Positions 37,624 through 48,911 of a DNA stretch of 64,000 nt are shown here, in pieces (positions within the stretch are counted from its first letter, which is position 1; each line of letters begins with the position of its first letter). The notes beneath the pieces were generated by a model. That model searched no databases. It worked only from the letters and a program-made list of their open reading frames with translations, and was not told where the DNA came from. Position numbers and translations under genes: made by a program. The stretch is from assembly GCF_002776525.5 (NCBI RefSeq), contig NC_045441.1:89427298-89491297 (forward strand). The letters are read 5' to 3'. The DNA comes from Piliocolobus tephrosceles. Its lineage: Eukaryota; Chordata; Mammalia; Primates; Cercopithecidae.

Positions 37624-37928
37624 TTTTTTTTTTTTTTTTTCTTTTTTGAGACGGAGTCTTGCTCTGTCGCCCGGGCTGGAGTGCAGTGGCGGGATCTCAG
37701 CTCACTGCAAGCTCCGCCTCCCGGGTTTACGCCATTCTCCTGCCTCAGCCTCCCCAGTAACTGGGACTACAGACGCCCGCCACCTCGCCCGGCTAGTTTT
37801 TTGTATTTTTAGTAGAGACGGGGTTTCACCGTGTTAGCCAGGATGGTCTCAATCTCCTGACCTTGTGATCCGCCCGTCTCAGCCTCCCAAAGTGCTGGGA
37901 TTACAGGCTTGAGCCACCGCGCCCGGCT
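37624..37928 (-). mobile_element. Young Alu (AluY-like), antisense
   Basis: Poly-T then GAGACGGAGTCTTGCTCTGT to CCGCGCCCGG. Flanked by a perfect 16-base direct repeat CCTAAGGGCATTTTCT (37608-37623 and 37929-37944). CAAGCTCCGCCTCCCGGG is AluY-type text. Confidence 0.96.
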
Positions 37929-39104
37929 CCTAAGGGCATTTTCTATTCTCAAGTTCTCTTTAATTTCTTGTACAATTAGAGGGAGGAGACCATCTCTTAT
38001 TCATCATTTTAATCTCATTATTTATTACAGTGAACAGTATGTAAATGTCTGTTGTTCATTAAAAATGTTTCCATCTATTTTTTAACTTTTTTTGAGCTAT
38101 CAGATTTTTTTTGCTCTAATTCCTTTTTTTCTTAAGTTATTTTAAGATAGCAGGAGTTTCTTGAATTTTAAAATTAAGCTTCGCTATGCACCTGATCTCC
38201 CTTAGTGATTCTGGTATTTAATTTCTCAAACTAAATTATTACTTCCTTTTTTAAGGTTTTAATCTCTTTTTAATTACATCATTGATCCTTCTTATAAACT
38301 TAGAATAACAGACAACTTTTAACAATGTACTAGGACTTACATGATTTTTCAGTCGGACTGACAATACCTTACACTCGAACTTTTCCATAATTATTGCAGT
38401 TGAGAACAGTTTTTCAAGATTTTTATGGGGTTAGGCTGGAAGGATTCATCTTCTTCACTGAGTATGCTCATTGTTGTAATTGTAAGCATCTTGTTTTTTT
38501 CTTCCTGTGTTCTAATAAAACTATATTATTAAAATAGCTAGTTGGATACCTTTTGAATATTAGTTTGTGATAATGTAATAGTTAAGAATTTTTCTATATA
38601 ATGAAGGGATTAATTTTAGGGTCCTAAGAATTTATAACAAGTCAAGATAATTAGGTACATTCCTATTCTTATTAATTTTCTCCTGTCATTACCATAACCT
38701 AGAATGTATCTTTTTCATTTACCATTTATTCCATCCAATTCTCTTTTCAAGGCCCTATTTAATTTCTAGTTACTCAAGGAAGGCAGCCTTTTCCCATTCA
38801 GAGTAAGGCGCTATGATAAACTAATAGTAGGATTCTCATCAGTAAATATATTAATTAACACTCCATCAGGAATCTCTACCTGAGGACACTATCTAGTATA
38901 TCACATGCATTAGTGTCTTTCAACAAGGGCTATTTTTCCTTCCAGGAGACATTTGCCAATGCATGGTGACGTTTTTGATTGACATGGTGTACTGATGGTA
39001 TCTAGTGGGTACAAGCCAGAGGTGCAACTCAACGTCTAGCAATATAGAATCATCTGGTCCAAAATGTCATTACTGTCAAGGGTGAGAAAGATTTATTAAT
39101 TACC

Positions 39105-39399
39105 GGCCTGGCGCAGTGGCTCAGGCCTGTAATCCCCGCACTTTGGGAGGCCGAGGTGGGCGGATCACGAGGTCAGGAGATCCAGACCATCCTGGCTAAC
39201 ACAGTGAAACCCCGTCTCTACTAAAAATACAGGTTGATTGCAGTGGCGGGCGCCTGTAGTCTCAGCTACTCGGGAGGCTGAGGCAGGAGAATGGCGTGAA
39301 CCTGGGAGGCGGAGCTTGCAGTGAGCTGAGATGCGGCCACTGCACTCCAGCCTGGGCGACAGAGCAAGACTCCGTCTCAAAAAAAAAAAAAAAAAAAAA
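39105..39399 (+). mobile_element. Young Alu (AluY-like), sense, with a small linker deletion
   Basis: Starts GGCCTGGCGCAGTGGCTCA, A tail of about 21. Perfect 18-base direct repeat AAAGATTTATTAATTACC (39087-39104 and 39400-39417). The usual middle A-rich linker and the start of the right arm are altered to ACAGGTTGATTGCAGTGGCG. Confidence 0.96.
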
Positions 39400-40004
39400 A
39401 AAGATTTATTAATTACCTATATTGATGCTGGACCACAAATAGCCATGGTTGGTATGTGATTCCCTGACAAATTATATTACTACTTTCCATCCTTATGGCC
39501 AAAACTATGTTGATGGCTGTCATGAGAAAACATTAAATGTTCTGCTCAAGCACTGCTAGAATACATGTATTGCTTCTATGTTATCTACATGGAGTGCCAC
39601 ATTATAATTAAAGAAAATTAAATTGAGCTGTCACAATTTTCTCTTTGACAAAGCCACACTGATTGCTACCTAGCATACTGCATTAGAAATCATTGTCAGT
39701 GATTGCACATTTATAGTTTGAAGGTTTCCCTGGTATTTTACATGGTATTGGAGTTAATTTGACTGGTATGTAATAACCAGCCCTGCTTGTTCCATCAGTA
39801 AAAGAAGAAAATGAATAAAGGTTTAAATATATAGTTAGCTTTTGAACTTTTGCTTTTTTTTTTTTTTCTGTATTTCCTCTTCCATTTTTCCTGTCTCTGT
39901 TGGCGTAGAGCATTCTCTGAATGTGTTTCCATCTCACAGGAATTAAGGCATCACTAGCCCTAAATGAAACCAGATTATCCTTCATATTTTTCAAAAATTT
40001 ATGT

Positions 40005-40260
40005 TTCTTATTTTCCCTCCACTTAGAATACACTCTCCTGTTTAAATACCATCCATTCTTTAAGAACCAGGCTTCCTGTTGTATCTTAATCCATCATTAT
40101 CTGTTATCCAGTTCCCAATACATATACATAATTATATACTCGTCTAACTCACCTTATGTCATGTCATATGGAAAACATGTTAAGGATTATGTATCAAAAT
40201 ATCTTGTTTATTGATAATTTTTGTGGAATTCTGCTGTTTGAAAAAGAATCCACATCTCCA
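40005..40260 (+). repeat. L2-like LINE fragment, sense
   Basis: TTCCCTCCACTTAGAATACA, CTCTCCTGTTTAAATACC and CCATTCTTTAAGAACCAGGC resemble the L2 3' region around a CTGGAATGC phrase. Confidence 0.5.
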
Positions 40261-40500
40261 CCATCTAAATAAAGGGCCTGCATACAAATATTTCCTGCTT
40301 AGTTGAGGGAACAAATCTAAAAATCCAAGGTCTTATCATGATGAACATTTATTTCTGACAGTAGGTATGGCTTTCTATACTTATAAAATGAAATATATAT
40401 TGCTATGTCTCTCTAGCAGTACGATGGTTTTAGAATGGTTTAGAAGTATATCCTTGATATTGACACTGATAACTATTTAGCAAAAGACTGAGGTAGTTCC

Positions 40501-41485
40501 TTTTTTTCTTTCCAGCTTCTATTTTAGGTTCAGAGGGTACATGTGCAGGTTTGTTACATGGGTAAATTGCATGTCACAGGGTTTGGACTACAGATTATTT
40601 CATCACCCAGGTAGTGAGCATAGTACCTGATAGCTAGTTTTTCGATCACCACTCTTCTCCCACTCTCCACCCTCAAGTAGACCCCAGTGTCTATTGTTCC
40701 CTTCTTTGTATCCATGTGTACTCAATGTTTAGATCCCACTTATAGGTGACAACACCCATAGTAGTATTTGGTTTTCTGTTCCTGCATTAATTCACTTAGG
40801 ATAATGGCCTTCAACTCCATTCATGTTGCTACAAAGGACATGATTGCATTCATTTTTATGGCTGTGTAGTATTTCATGGTATAGATGTACCACATTTTCT
40901 TTATCAAGTCCACCACTGATGAACATCTAGCTTGATTCTGTGTCTTTGCTGTCATGAATAGTGCTGTGATGAATATACACATGAGTCTTTATGGTAGAAC
41001 GATGTATATTCCTTTGAGTATATACCTAGCAATTCCATTGCTAGGTCAAATGGTAGTTTTCTTTTAAGTTCATTGAGAAATCTCCAAACTGCTTTCCACA
41101 GTGGCCGAACTAATTTACACTCCACCAGAAGTGTTTAAGCATTCCTTTTTCTCCACAACCTAGTCAACATCTGTTTTGTTTTGTTCACTTTTTAATAATA
41201 GCCATTCTGACTGGTGTAGGATGGTATCTCATTGTGGTTTTGATTTGCATTCCCCTGATGATTAGTGATGTTGAGAATTTTTTCTTATGCTTGTCAGCCA
41301 TGTGTATGTCTTTTGAGAAATGTCTACTTATGCCCTTTGCCCATTTTAATAGGATTGTTTGTGGGTTTTTTGTTGTTGTTAAGTGTCTTACAGTTTCTGG
41401 ATAATAGACCTTTGTCAAATGTATAGTGTGCAGATATTTTCTCCAATTTTATAGATTTTCTGTCACTCTGTTGATAGTTTTTTGG

Positions 41486-41518
<33 letters not shown>

Positions 41519-42165
41519 GCAGAAGCTCTTTAATTAGGTCCCACTTGTCCACTTTTGTTCTTACTACAGTTGCTTTCGGAGTCTTCATCAAAAAATTTTT
41601 GCCAAGTCTCATATTCAGAATTGCATTTCCTAGGTTTTCTTCTAACGTTTTTATAGTTGTAGACTTTACATTCAAGTTTTCACACCACCTTGAGTTGATA
41701 TCTGTATATGGTGTAAGGAAAGGGTCCAGTTTCAATCTTTGGCATGTGGCTAACCAGTTGTCCTAGCACCATTTATTGAATAAGGAGTCGTTTATCCTTT
41801 TCTAGTTATCGTCAGCTTTGTTGAAGATCAGATGGTTGTAGGTGTGCAACTTTATTTCTGAGTTCTATATTCTGTTCCATTGTTGTATGTGTCTGTTTTT
41901 GTACCAGTTTCATGCTGTTTTGCTTAATATAACCTTGTAGTATAGTTTTAAAAAGTTGGATAGTATGATGTCTCTAACTTTGTGTTTGTTTGTTTGTTTG
42001 TTTGTTTGTTTGTTTTTGCTTAGGATTGCTTTAGCTATTTGGGCAATTTTTTGGTTCCACATGAATTTTAGAATAGTTTTTTATAATTCTGTAGAAAATG
42101 TTGTTGGTAGTTTGATAGAAATACCATCGAATCTATACATTGCTTTGGGCAGTATAGTGAGGTAG
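40501..42165 (-). mobile_element. 5'-truncated primate L1 (L1PA/L1PB-like), antisense
   Basis: About 1.66 kb. Reads GTACATGTGCAGGTTTGTTA (3' UTR), AATGGCCTTCAACTCCATTC, TCATTGTGGTTTTGATTTGC (ORF2 C-terminal end), then GCTGTGCAGAAGCTCTTTAA, in reverse-complement L1 order. Many lesions; not active. Contains a 28-base T run (41486-41513) and a (TTTG)n expansion (41978-42016), both absent from the L1 consensus as I know it. Confidence 0.93.
41978..42016 (+). repeat. (TTTG)n microsatellite inside L1
   Basis: About nine GTTT units in the antisense L1. Confidence 0.95.
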
Positions 42166-42672
42166 TTTCTTCAAACAACAATTTCCCAAAAAATATTCAT
42201 AATTTATTAGTTATTTGTGGACAAAGTGTAGATTTGTTCCATCTAGTGTCTCTTGTATCTATGCCTTTAGCATCTAGAGCAATGCATTTTAGAATTATAC
42301 TTAACAACTATTTGAATACATCAATAAATTGAATGTTTACATATTTATTATATATAATACTGGATGAATAATTTTGGTCTAGCATCTAGGACTTTAAACA
42401 ATAGCCCCTATGTATTTTTAGTTTTTTCAATGTTTAAAAAAACTACAGATCCTTCTTTTATCATCCTTATGTTGAGCTCAGAGAATTTTGACAATGAATT
42501 AATGCATATACATATATTTAAGTCACTTAGGATAATGTGTCTAGGTACTTTACTTATTATTTTCATTAATATTCTTGACACTCCAAAACAAGCAAAATTT
42601 CCTTTCCTTTGCCGTATAGAAATGGTATAAATTGCATTATATAAATTGACTTTCCTAAGGAAAATGTTCTTT

Positions 42673-42885
42673 TTTTTTTTTTTTTATACTTTAAGTTCTA
42701 GGGTACATGTGCATAACGTGCAGGTTTGTTACATATGTATACTTGTGCCATGTTGGTGTGCTGCACTCATCAACTCGTCATTTACATCAGGTATAACTCC
42801 CAATGCAATCCCTCCCCCCTTACCCCTCCCCATGATAGGCCCCGGTGTGTGATGTTCCCCTTCCCAAGTCCAAGTGATCTCATTA
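42673..42885 (-). mobile_element. Short L1PA 3' end, antisense, with target-site duplication
   Basis: Poly-T, then ACTTTAAGTTCTAGGGTACA to about the CCCGGTGTGTGATGTTCCCC region. Perfect 15-base direct repeat AGGAAAATGTTCTTT at 42658-42672 and 42886-42900. A 213-base 5'-truncated insertion. Confidence 0.96.
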
Positions 42886-43932
42886 GGAAAATGTTCTTTA
42901 AAATTACTTTGGACAACAAACCTTATCCTGAAAGTTATTTGCTTGTTAGCCTGATTACCTCATTGATGTTGCAATCTACAATTAGTGATTTTTTTCCAGT
43001 CTTTCTTAAACGTTTATATTATCATTATGTTTTTTTTGTTCCTCTCTGTCTATTTTCACAGCTATTTTAAACTATTTTAAATTTATATATCCAGTATATC
43101 TAGTACAATTTTTTTTTCTAGATTAAAGGCACCAGATCTATCTGAAAACAACTTTTAAGAGCTGGTCTACACAGAAGTTCATAGTAAACAACAAGTTTTT
43201 TTCTGGACTGTCTTGTCTCATCTTTAGTCATGGCTTCCAGCTACATCATCTTTAATCATAATAAACTTTCTTTATGCAATGTTGATCTTTTTAAAATAAA
43301 TAATATTGTATTGCTTTTATCTCTTTATTTGGAGTTCTGAACTCTTATTTTATGTTATATTGATTTAATTATAATTAAATACCTAGTTGAGAGGTTTTTT
43401 TGATTAGAATTAAAAACTTAGTTGAGAAGTTTTTATTGTCTTTGTCAGAGTCAGTTCTTTTTGAATTATAAGTTGGTAAGACATTACTTCAAATTCTTTA
43501 TTGTATATCTGTCTGCCCTCTTAAGTGATACTAACCAGTCCTAAAACATAGTACACACCCCTCACAGACATGCTTAAAGTTAAATCTGTGGGGTTCTAAT
43601 GGTTCGATAGTTTGGATCCTCTTTGTGTAAGTATGCCTAGCAAAGTGCTTTGAAGAGAGGAGACATTTAATAAATATCTGTCTAAGTGAATTGAATAGTT
43701 ATGTATTTTAGGGAAAATCTAAAAGAAAATTTATGCTGTGGAAGAAAATTCATGAATGATCGTAATTACAATTTAACCAAAAGATGACAGAAAACTCTAA
43801 TAAAGGACTGAAGTTTTTCTTTAGGGCTCTTGTATTCTTCCCACATCCTCCTTCATTGTTTAAAATCTATTGCTTTCTCTCAACTAGCCATTAATGCTGT
43901 TTGACCCTCTAATGGTTTCTCAGTGGGCATCC

Positions 43933-43989
43933 ATTTATTTCTTTATTTCTAAAGAAATAAATCTCTTCTTTAGAACAGAGATTTATTTC
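43933..43989. repeat. Three-arm inverted repeat (alternative hairpins)
   Basis: ATTTATTTCTTT (43933-43944) pairs with AAAGAAATAAAT (43951-43962); GAAATAAATCTC (43954-43965) pairs with GAGATTTATTTC (43978-43989). The middle arm is shared. Confidence 0.8.
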
Positions 43990-44310
43990 AAACTGTCAGT
44001 GCAGCTAAAAGCCTTGGTTTCTTTGGGCTGAACTATGTTTTAAAACCATTTAAAATAGAGACCAAAATTTTAAAATATGGATTTCCTACTTCTCTTGAAT
44101 GAAACAGATCTCATCACACTGGGTCTCTATTTCTTTATGGCAACAATATTCTGGAGCCAGCCTTGACAGATGGAACTTAAATTCTCAGGTCAACACATTC
44201 ACTCCATTACCTTCTGGTTCCTGTAGGCTTTTGGGTTATAGCCTTTGCAATAGTCAAGTAATCCTCCATTTTCATTCCCAGTAGAACTTTCCTGATATGA
44301 CCTATATTTT

Positions 44311-44421
44311 TTTCTCTTTTTTTAAAATTATACTTTAAGTTCCAGGATACATGTGCAGAATGTGCAGGTTTGTTATTTAGGTATACACATGCCATGTTGG
44401 TTTGCTGCACCCATCAACACA
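44311..44421 (-). mobile_element. Short L1PA 3' end, antisense
   Basis: T-rich start, then TATACTTTAAGTTCCAGGAT, CAGAATGTGCAGGTTTGTTA and TGCTGCACCCATCAAC. About 110 bases. An imperfect flanking repeat (ATATGACCTATAT / ATATGACAAATAT) may be its duplication. Confidence 0.9.
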
Positions 44422-45224
44422 TAAGAGCATATGACAAATATAGTGATAGGTCGATATTTGCTCTCTTTTTTCTCGCCTAAGCGCAAGAAGTGCAAGCCTA
44501 CAATACAGATGCATACAATATATAACTATTTGTAATGTGCATTTTGAAAAGAAGTGACTTCCAAGTTCAAATATAGCTTCTAAGCTGGGCTTCTTTAGGA
44601 CTTGAGTTTTCAACCATTATTAAGTTCTTTGGACTATGAAAATGTTATCAGTGGTTATATTTAAAACTTCTGGTAGTGACCAAGCATTAGAATAAAAGAT
44701 TGGTCATATTTTTCATTTCATATTCTCCTCTTTTTATTGCATCTTTGTTAGGCATCACGGTCTTGAGTAACACAATTAAATACCCTTTTGTCAAACCATT
44801 TCATAATCATAATCATGTAGAATAGGTAAACATTTTAAATTTTCAAATTTTTGTGCATATACCAGATCTACCACATACATATTAAGAAAAAACAAATAGT
44901 ATGTAGTTTTTAGCCTCCTGTTGAACAACATTATAATCAGAGGACTGAAGGTGTTGTTGTGGAACAACTTTTTAAAAAACATGACATATCTATGTTACTA
45001 TTTTGGAAAAGTATCAAGAAAATTATTGTAGGATCTTAATTTTTATTTGATATTTTATTACCATTTAATTATGGCCCATTGATATTCAACATGTTACATG
45101 TGTACTTTTTTACAAGTGAAAAAAAATGTAAAGATCTAGAATGTGAGTTAATCAAGAAACCATAGTTTTCTATAGAAATGTAGAGACTTTTAAAGGAACT
45201 GATATTAATGGGTACGTGTAATGT

Positions 45225-45345
45225 GAAATAAGTATTTTACATAGTTGTCTCACTTGATCTTTATAACAATTCTGCGACTTAATTGTGAGTATTTTATAAA
45301 ATGAAAAGAATTGAGGATGAGTAAGAAGAAATAAATGACATGTCA
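45225..45345 (+). repeat. MIR SINE fragment
   Basis: AAGTATTTTACATAGTTGTC, TCACTTGATCTTTATAACAA and TTTTATAAAATGAAAAGAA follow the MIR core. Confidence 0.6.
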
Positions 45346-45859
45346 AACAGCTGCCTTGGGAACTTCAATACCCCATATACCTTGGGATTGCTCTATGAGG
45401 AAAAACAAACTACTGCACCAAAGTCACTTTACCTTATTTCAAAGATTCATAACCTTTATTTATTTCCATCCCAATATTTTAAATTTTAGAAACACATAAA
45501 CTTCAATAATGTTTAAGATTTTGTTTCATATTATGATGTCTATTAAGGGAACAAATAGTGGGGTTACATGAAGGGAGCAGAAATATGATAACAGAAAACA
45601 GACAAAAACTATCAAGGAAATGAATTTGGAAATAATTAAAAGGCAATGGAAGTACAGAGTCTTGGAAAAATGTGATCTAATTAATAAGGTACAATTTTCA
45701 GGTACAACATTTATAGACTCTTACTTTTTCTATTTTCTGCCCTCAATATTTGGTGACTGGGGAAAAATTGGAGAATTGATGTATTTGGATTACAATAGAA
45801 AGAAAAGAAAAGAAATCATCTTGTAAAGAATATGCAACTGGAAAGCAGAAGACCTGAGA

Positions 45860-45960
45860 TGTAGTTGTAATTGTGCCACTGAACACTTAGGTAACTTTGA
45901 GTACATCAGTTTATTTTAACTATAAGTGCTCAAAGCAATCTCTCATGTCTTTTGATATTC
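45860..45960 (+). repeat. Possible MIR SINE fragment
   Basis: GTGCCACTGAACACTTAGGT followed by AACTTTGAGTACATCAGTTT resembles the MIR 5' half. Short and diverged. Confidence 0.4.
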
Positions 45961-46723
45961 TAAAATTGTATGATTCTCAAGACCTTCAATTCTTAGAAAG
46001 CAAGTTTATGACAAATTAACCAAATAAAATGAAAAATATCTGAAAACTCACCAACTTTATACTTTTATCTGATTTTTTAAAAGGTTCCAATGGATTTTTA
46101 TTGGTCAATTCTTTTAGCTTCACATGGAAGTTACTAGAGTATTAAAAAGAAACTATACTGCAGGATAATAAAGTCAAAGAAAACATAAGATCCAAATAGT
46201 CATGAAAATCTTGAAATATTAAATAGAAAATTAGTCCAGACTATCCCTTTTTTAGAAAAAAAAAAAAGGTATTAGATAATTTGAAGATGTAATTTAAAAA
46301 ATAGGAATGACAACCACTCCAGGGGGCAAAAGTAGGAATAAGAAGATAGGCGTAATATCAATGTCATATGGTAAATGAACATCTTCAACAAATGTAATTT
46401 AAATTTTAGATGGTTAACAAAACACTCGGGAAATAGATTCAGTAAATAATCTTATGTATATTAATTTAGATGAAAAATGAGTTTTTATAACTGCTAATGT
46501 TATAGGAGTTACAGTTAACCAATTTATTTAAAAAATTATTTTTCAGTTAATTGTATTTGTGACCAATACTTGAAATTATATGTATATATTTTATTTTATC
46601 ATGCTGTGATCACAGAATCATACGGGAAATCATTTTTATTAAATATAATTCATGGAAGTTGATTTGGTTTTTATTTTATTTTTCTTTATAATAAAGTACT
46701 GTATTTTGTTTACTTGATTATAG

Positions 46724-48911
46724 ACTAAAGGTTCTCAAACCATGGCATCCTCTGGAACCCAGAAAAAAGTTAAAAGAACTCTGCCAAATCCACCTCCTGA
46801 GGAGATTTCCACAGGAACTCAATCCACATTCAGCACAATGGGCACAGTTTCCAGGAGAAGGATCTGCAGAACCAACACAATGGCACGAGCCAAGATTCTC
46901 CAGGACATAGACAGAGAGCTTGATCTTGTGGAAAGGGAATCTGCAAAGCTTAGAAAGAAACAAGCAGAGCTTGATGAAGAAGAAAAGGAGATTGATGCCA
47001 AGCTACGATACCTGGAAATGGGAATTAACAGGAGGAAAGAGGCATTATTAAAGGAGAGAGAAAAGAGAGAACGAGCCTACCTCCAGGGAGTAGCTGAGGA
47101 TCGTGATTACATGTCTGATAGTGAAGTAAGTAGCACAAGACCAGCCCGAATAGAAAGTCAGCATGGCATTGAGCGACCAAGAACTGCTCCCCAAACTGAA
47201 TTCAGCCAGTTTATACCACCACAAACCCAAACAGAATCTCAACTAGTTCCTCCAACAAGTCCTTACACACAATACCAATACTCTTCCCCTGCTCTTCCTA
47301 CCCAAGCACCCACCTCATACACCCAACAATCTCATTTTCAGCAACAAACTTTGTACCATCAGCAAGTTTCACCTTATCAGACTCAGCCAACATTCCAAGC
47401 TGTGGCAACAATGTCCTTCACACCTCAAGCTCAACCTACGCCAACCCCACAGCCTTCTTATCAGTTACCTTCACAGATGATGGTGATACAACAGAAGCCA
47501 CGGCAAACTACATTATATTTGGAGCCCAAGATAACCTCGAACTATGAAGTGATTCGCAACCAACCCCTTATGATAGCACCTGTTTCTACTGATAACACAT
47601 ATGCTGTTTCCCATCTTGGTAGTAAGTACAATAGTTTAGACTTGAGAATAGGTTTGGAGGAAAGAAGTAGCATGGCAAGCAGTCCAATATCAAGCATATC
47701 CGCAGATTCTTTCTATGCAGATATTGATCACCATACTCCACGAAATTATGTTCTAATTGACGACATTGGAGAGATCACCAAAGGAACAGCGGCGTTAAGC
47801 ACTGCATTTAGCCTTCATGAAAAGGATCTGTCAAAAACAGACCGTCTCCTTCGAACCACTGAGACACGCCGGTCTCAAGAAGTGACAGATTTCCTAGCAC
47901 CTTTACAGTCTTCCTCTAGATTGCATAGTTATGTGAAGGCAGAGGAAGACCCAATGGAGGATCCTTATGAGTTAAAGCTTCTGAAACATCAGATTAAACA
48001 GGAATTTCGTAGAGGGACAGAGAGCTTAGATCACCTTGCTGGTCTTTCTCATTATTACCATGCTGATAGTAGCTATAGACATTTTCCAAAATCCGAGAAG
48101 TATAGCATCAGTAGACTCACACTTGAAAAACAAGCAGCAAAACAACTGCCAGCAGCCATACTTTATCAAAAGCAGTCAAAGCATAAGAAATCACTAATTG
48201 ACCCTAAAATGTCAAAATTTTCACCTATTCAAGAAAGTAGAGACCTTGAACCTGATTATTCAAGCTATATGACTTCTAGCACTTCATCTATTGGTGGCAT
48301 TTCCTCCAGGGCAAGGCTTCTTCAAGATGACATCACTTTTGGCCTCAGAAAAAATATTACAGACCAACAAAAATTTATGGGATCCTCTCTTGGCACAGGA
48401 CTGGGCACATTAGGAAATACCATACGCTCAGCTTTGCAGGATGAAGCAGATAAGCCATACAGTAGTGGCAGCAGGTCCAGACCTTCCTCCAGACCTTCCT
48501 CTGTCTATGGGCTTGATTTATCAATTAAAAGAGATTCTTCTAGCTCTTCCCTAAGACTGAAAGCTCAAGAGGCTGAAGCTCTAGATGTTTCATTTAGTCA
48601 CACATCATCCTCTGCCAGAACTAAGCCGACCAGTTTGCCAATTAGTCAAAGTAGAGGGAGAATACCAATTGTGGCCCAGAATTCTGAAGAAGAAAGCCCA
48701 CTCAGTCCTGTTGGCCAGCCAATGGGAATGGCCAGGGCTGCAGCTGGACCCCTGCCACCAATATCTGCAGACACCAGGGATCAGTTTGGATCAAGCCACT
48801 CATTGCCTGAAGTTCAGCAACACATGAGGGAAGAATCACGGACTCGAGGCTATGACCGTGACATAGCCTTCATCATGGATGACTTCCAACATGCCATGTC
48901 AGACAGTGAAG
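46724..48911 (+). CDS. PCLO: PCLO (Piccolo) coding exon with the third coiled coil, probably exon 7
   Basis: 2,188 bases: 729 codons plus one base. It begins TKGSQTMASSG after acceptor TTGATTATAG and ends at GAAG|GTAAAT (48912), phase 1; the next exon completes Ala. The ATG at 46742 is internal, not a start. In order by exon residue: an R-T-L-P-N-P-P SH3-type ligand (18-24); a highly charged coiled coil (about 53-128, 46880-47107), matching the region that in Piccolo and Bassoon binds the active-zone protein CAST/ELKS; a Gln/Pro/Thr/Tyr-rich disordered segment (about 47180-47520); then a well-conserved Ser-rich region up to the linker before the PDZ domain (SDSE at the end). The exon lies 31 kb downstream of the previous one and has no internal disruption. 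Confidence 0.97.
46880..47107 (+). other. PCLO: Third coiled coil of Piccolo
   Basis: About 76 residues from MARAKILQDIDRELDLVERE to EDRD, dense in Glu, Lys, Arg and Leu with no Pro and one Gly only. It matches the Piccolo/Bassoon coiled-coil region known to bind CAST/ELKS. It ends at an acidic YMSDSE segment. Confidence 0.85.

Larger units (their letters stand above)
15681..46723 (+). other. PCLO: 31 kb PCLO intron (probably intron 6)
   Basis: Donor GTAAGAG, acceptor TTGATTATAG. Repeats are listed separately. Between them I see nothing coding in 15860-17850, 18750-20290, 20540-21115, 21905-22700, 23085-25400, 26610-27100, 27300-30600, 31420-32090, 32510-33110, 34130-36600, 36905-37600, 37945-39085, 39420-40000, 42170-42655, 42905-44300 and 44425-46720 beyond MIR scraps and low-complexity DNA. 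Open frames there are short and of retrotransposon or AT-rich character. Frame-open reading past the donor stops at 15794 and adds a tail without recognisable features. Confidence 0.9.

Noticed and set aside
41463..41735. 90-codon frames in 41185-41766
   Set aside because: Fragments of L1 ORF2 on the minus strand, broken and inactive.
46742..46744. ATG as the start of an independent 787-residue protein
   Set aside because: It lies 18 bases inside a PCLO exon, in phase with the exon ending at 15680. The ORF end is intron readthrough.
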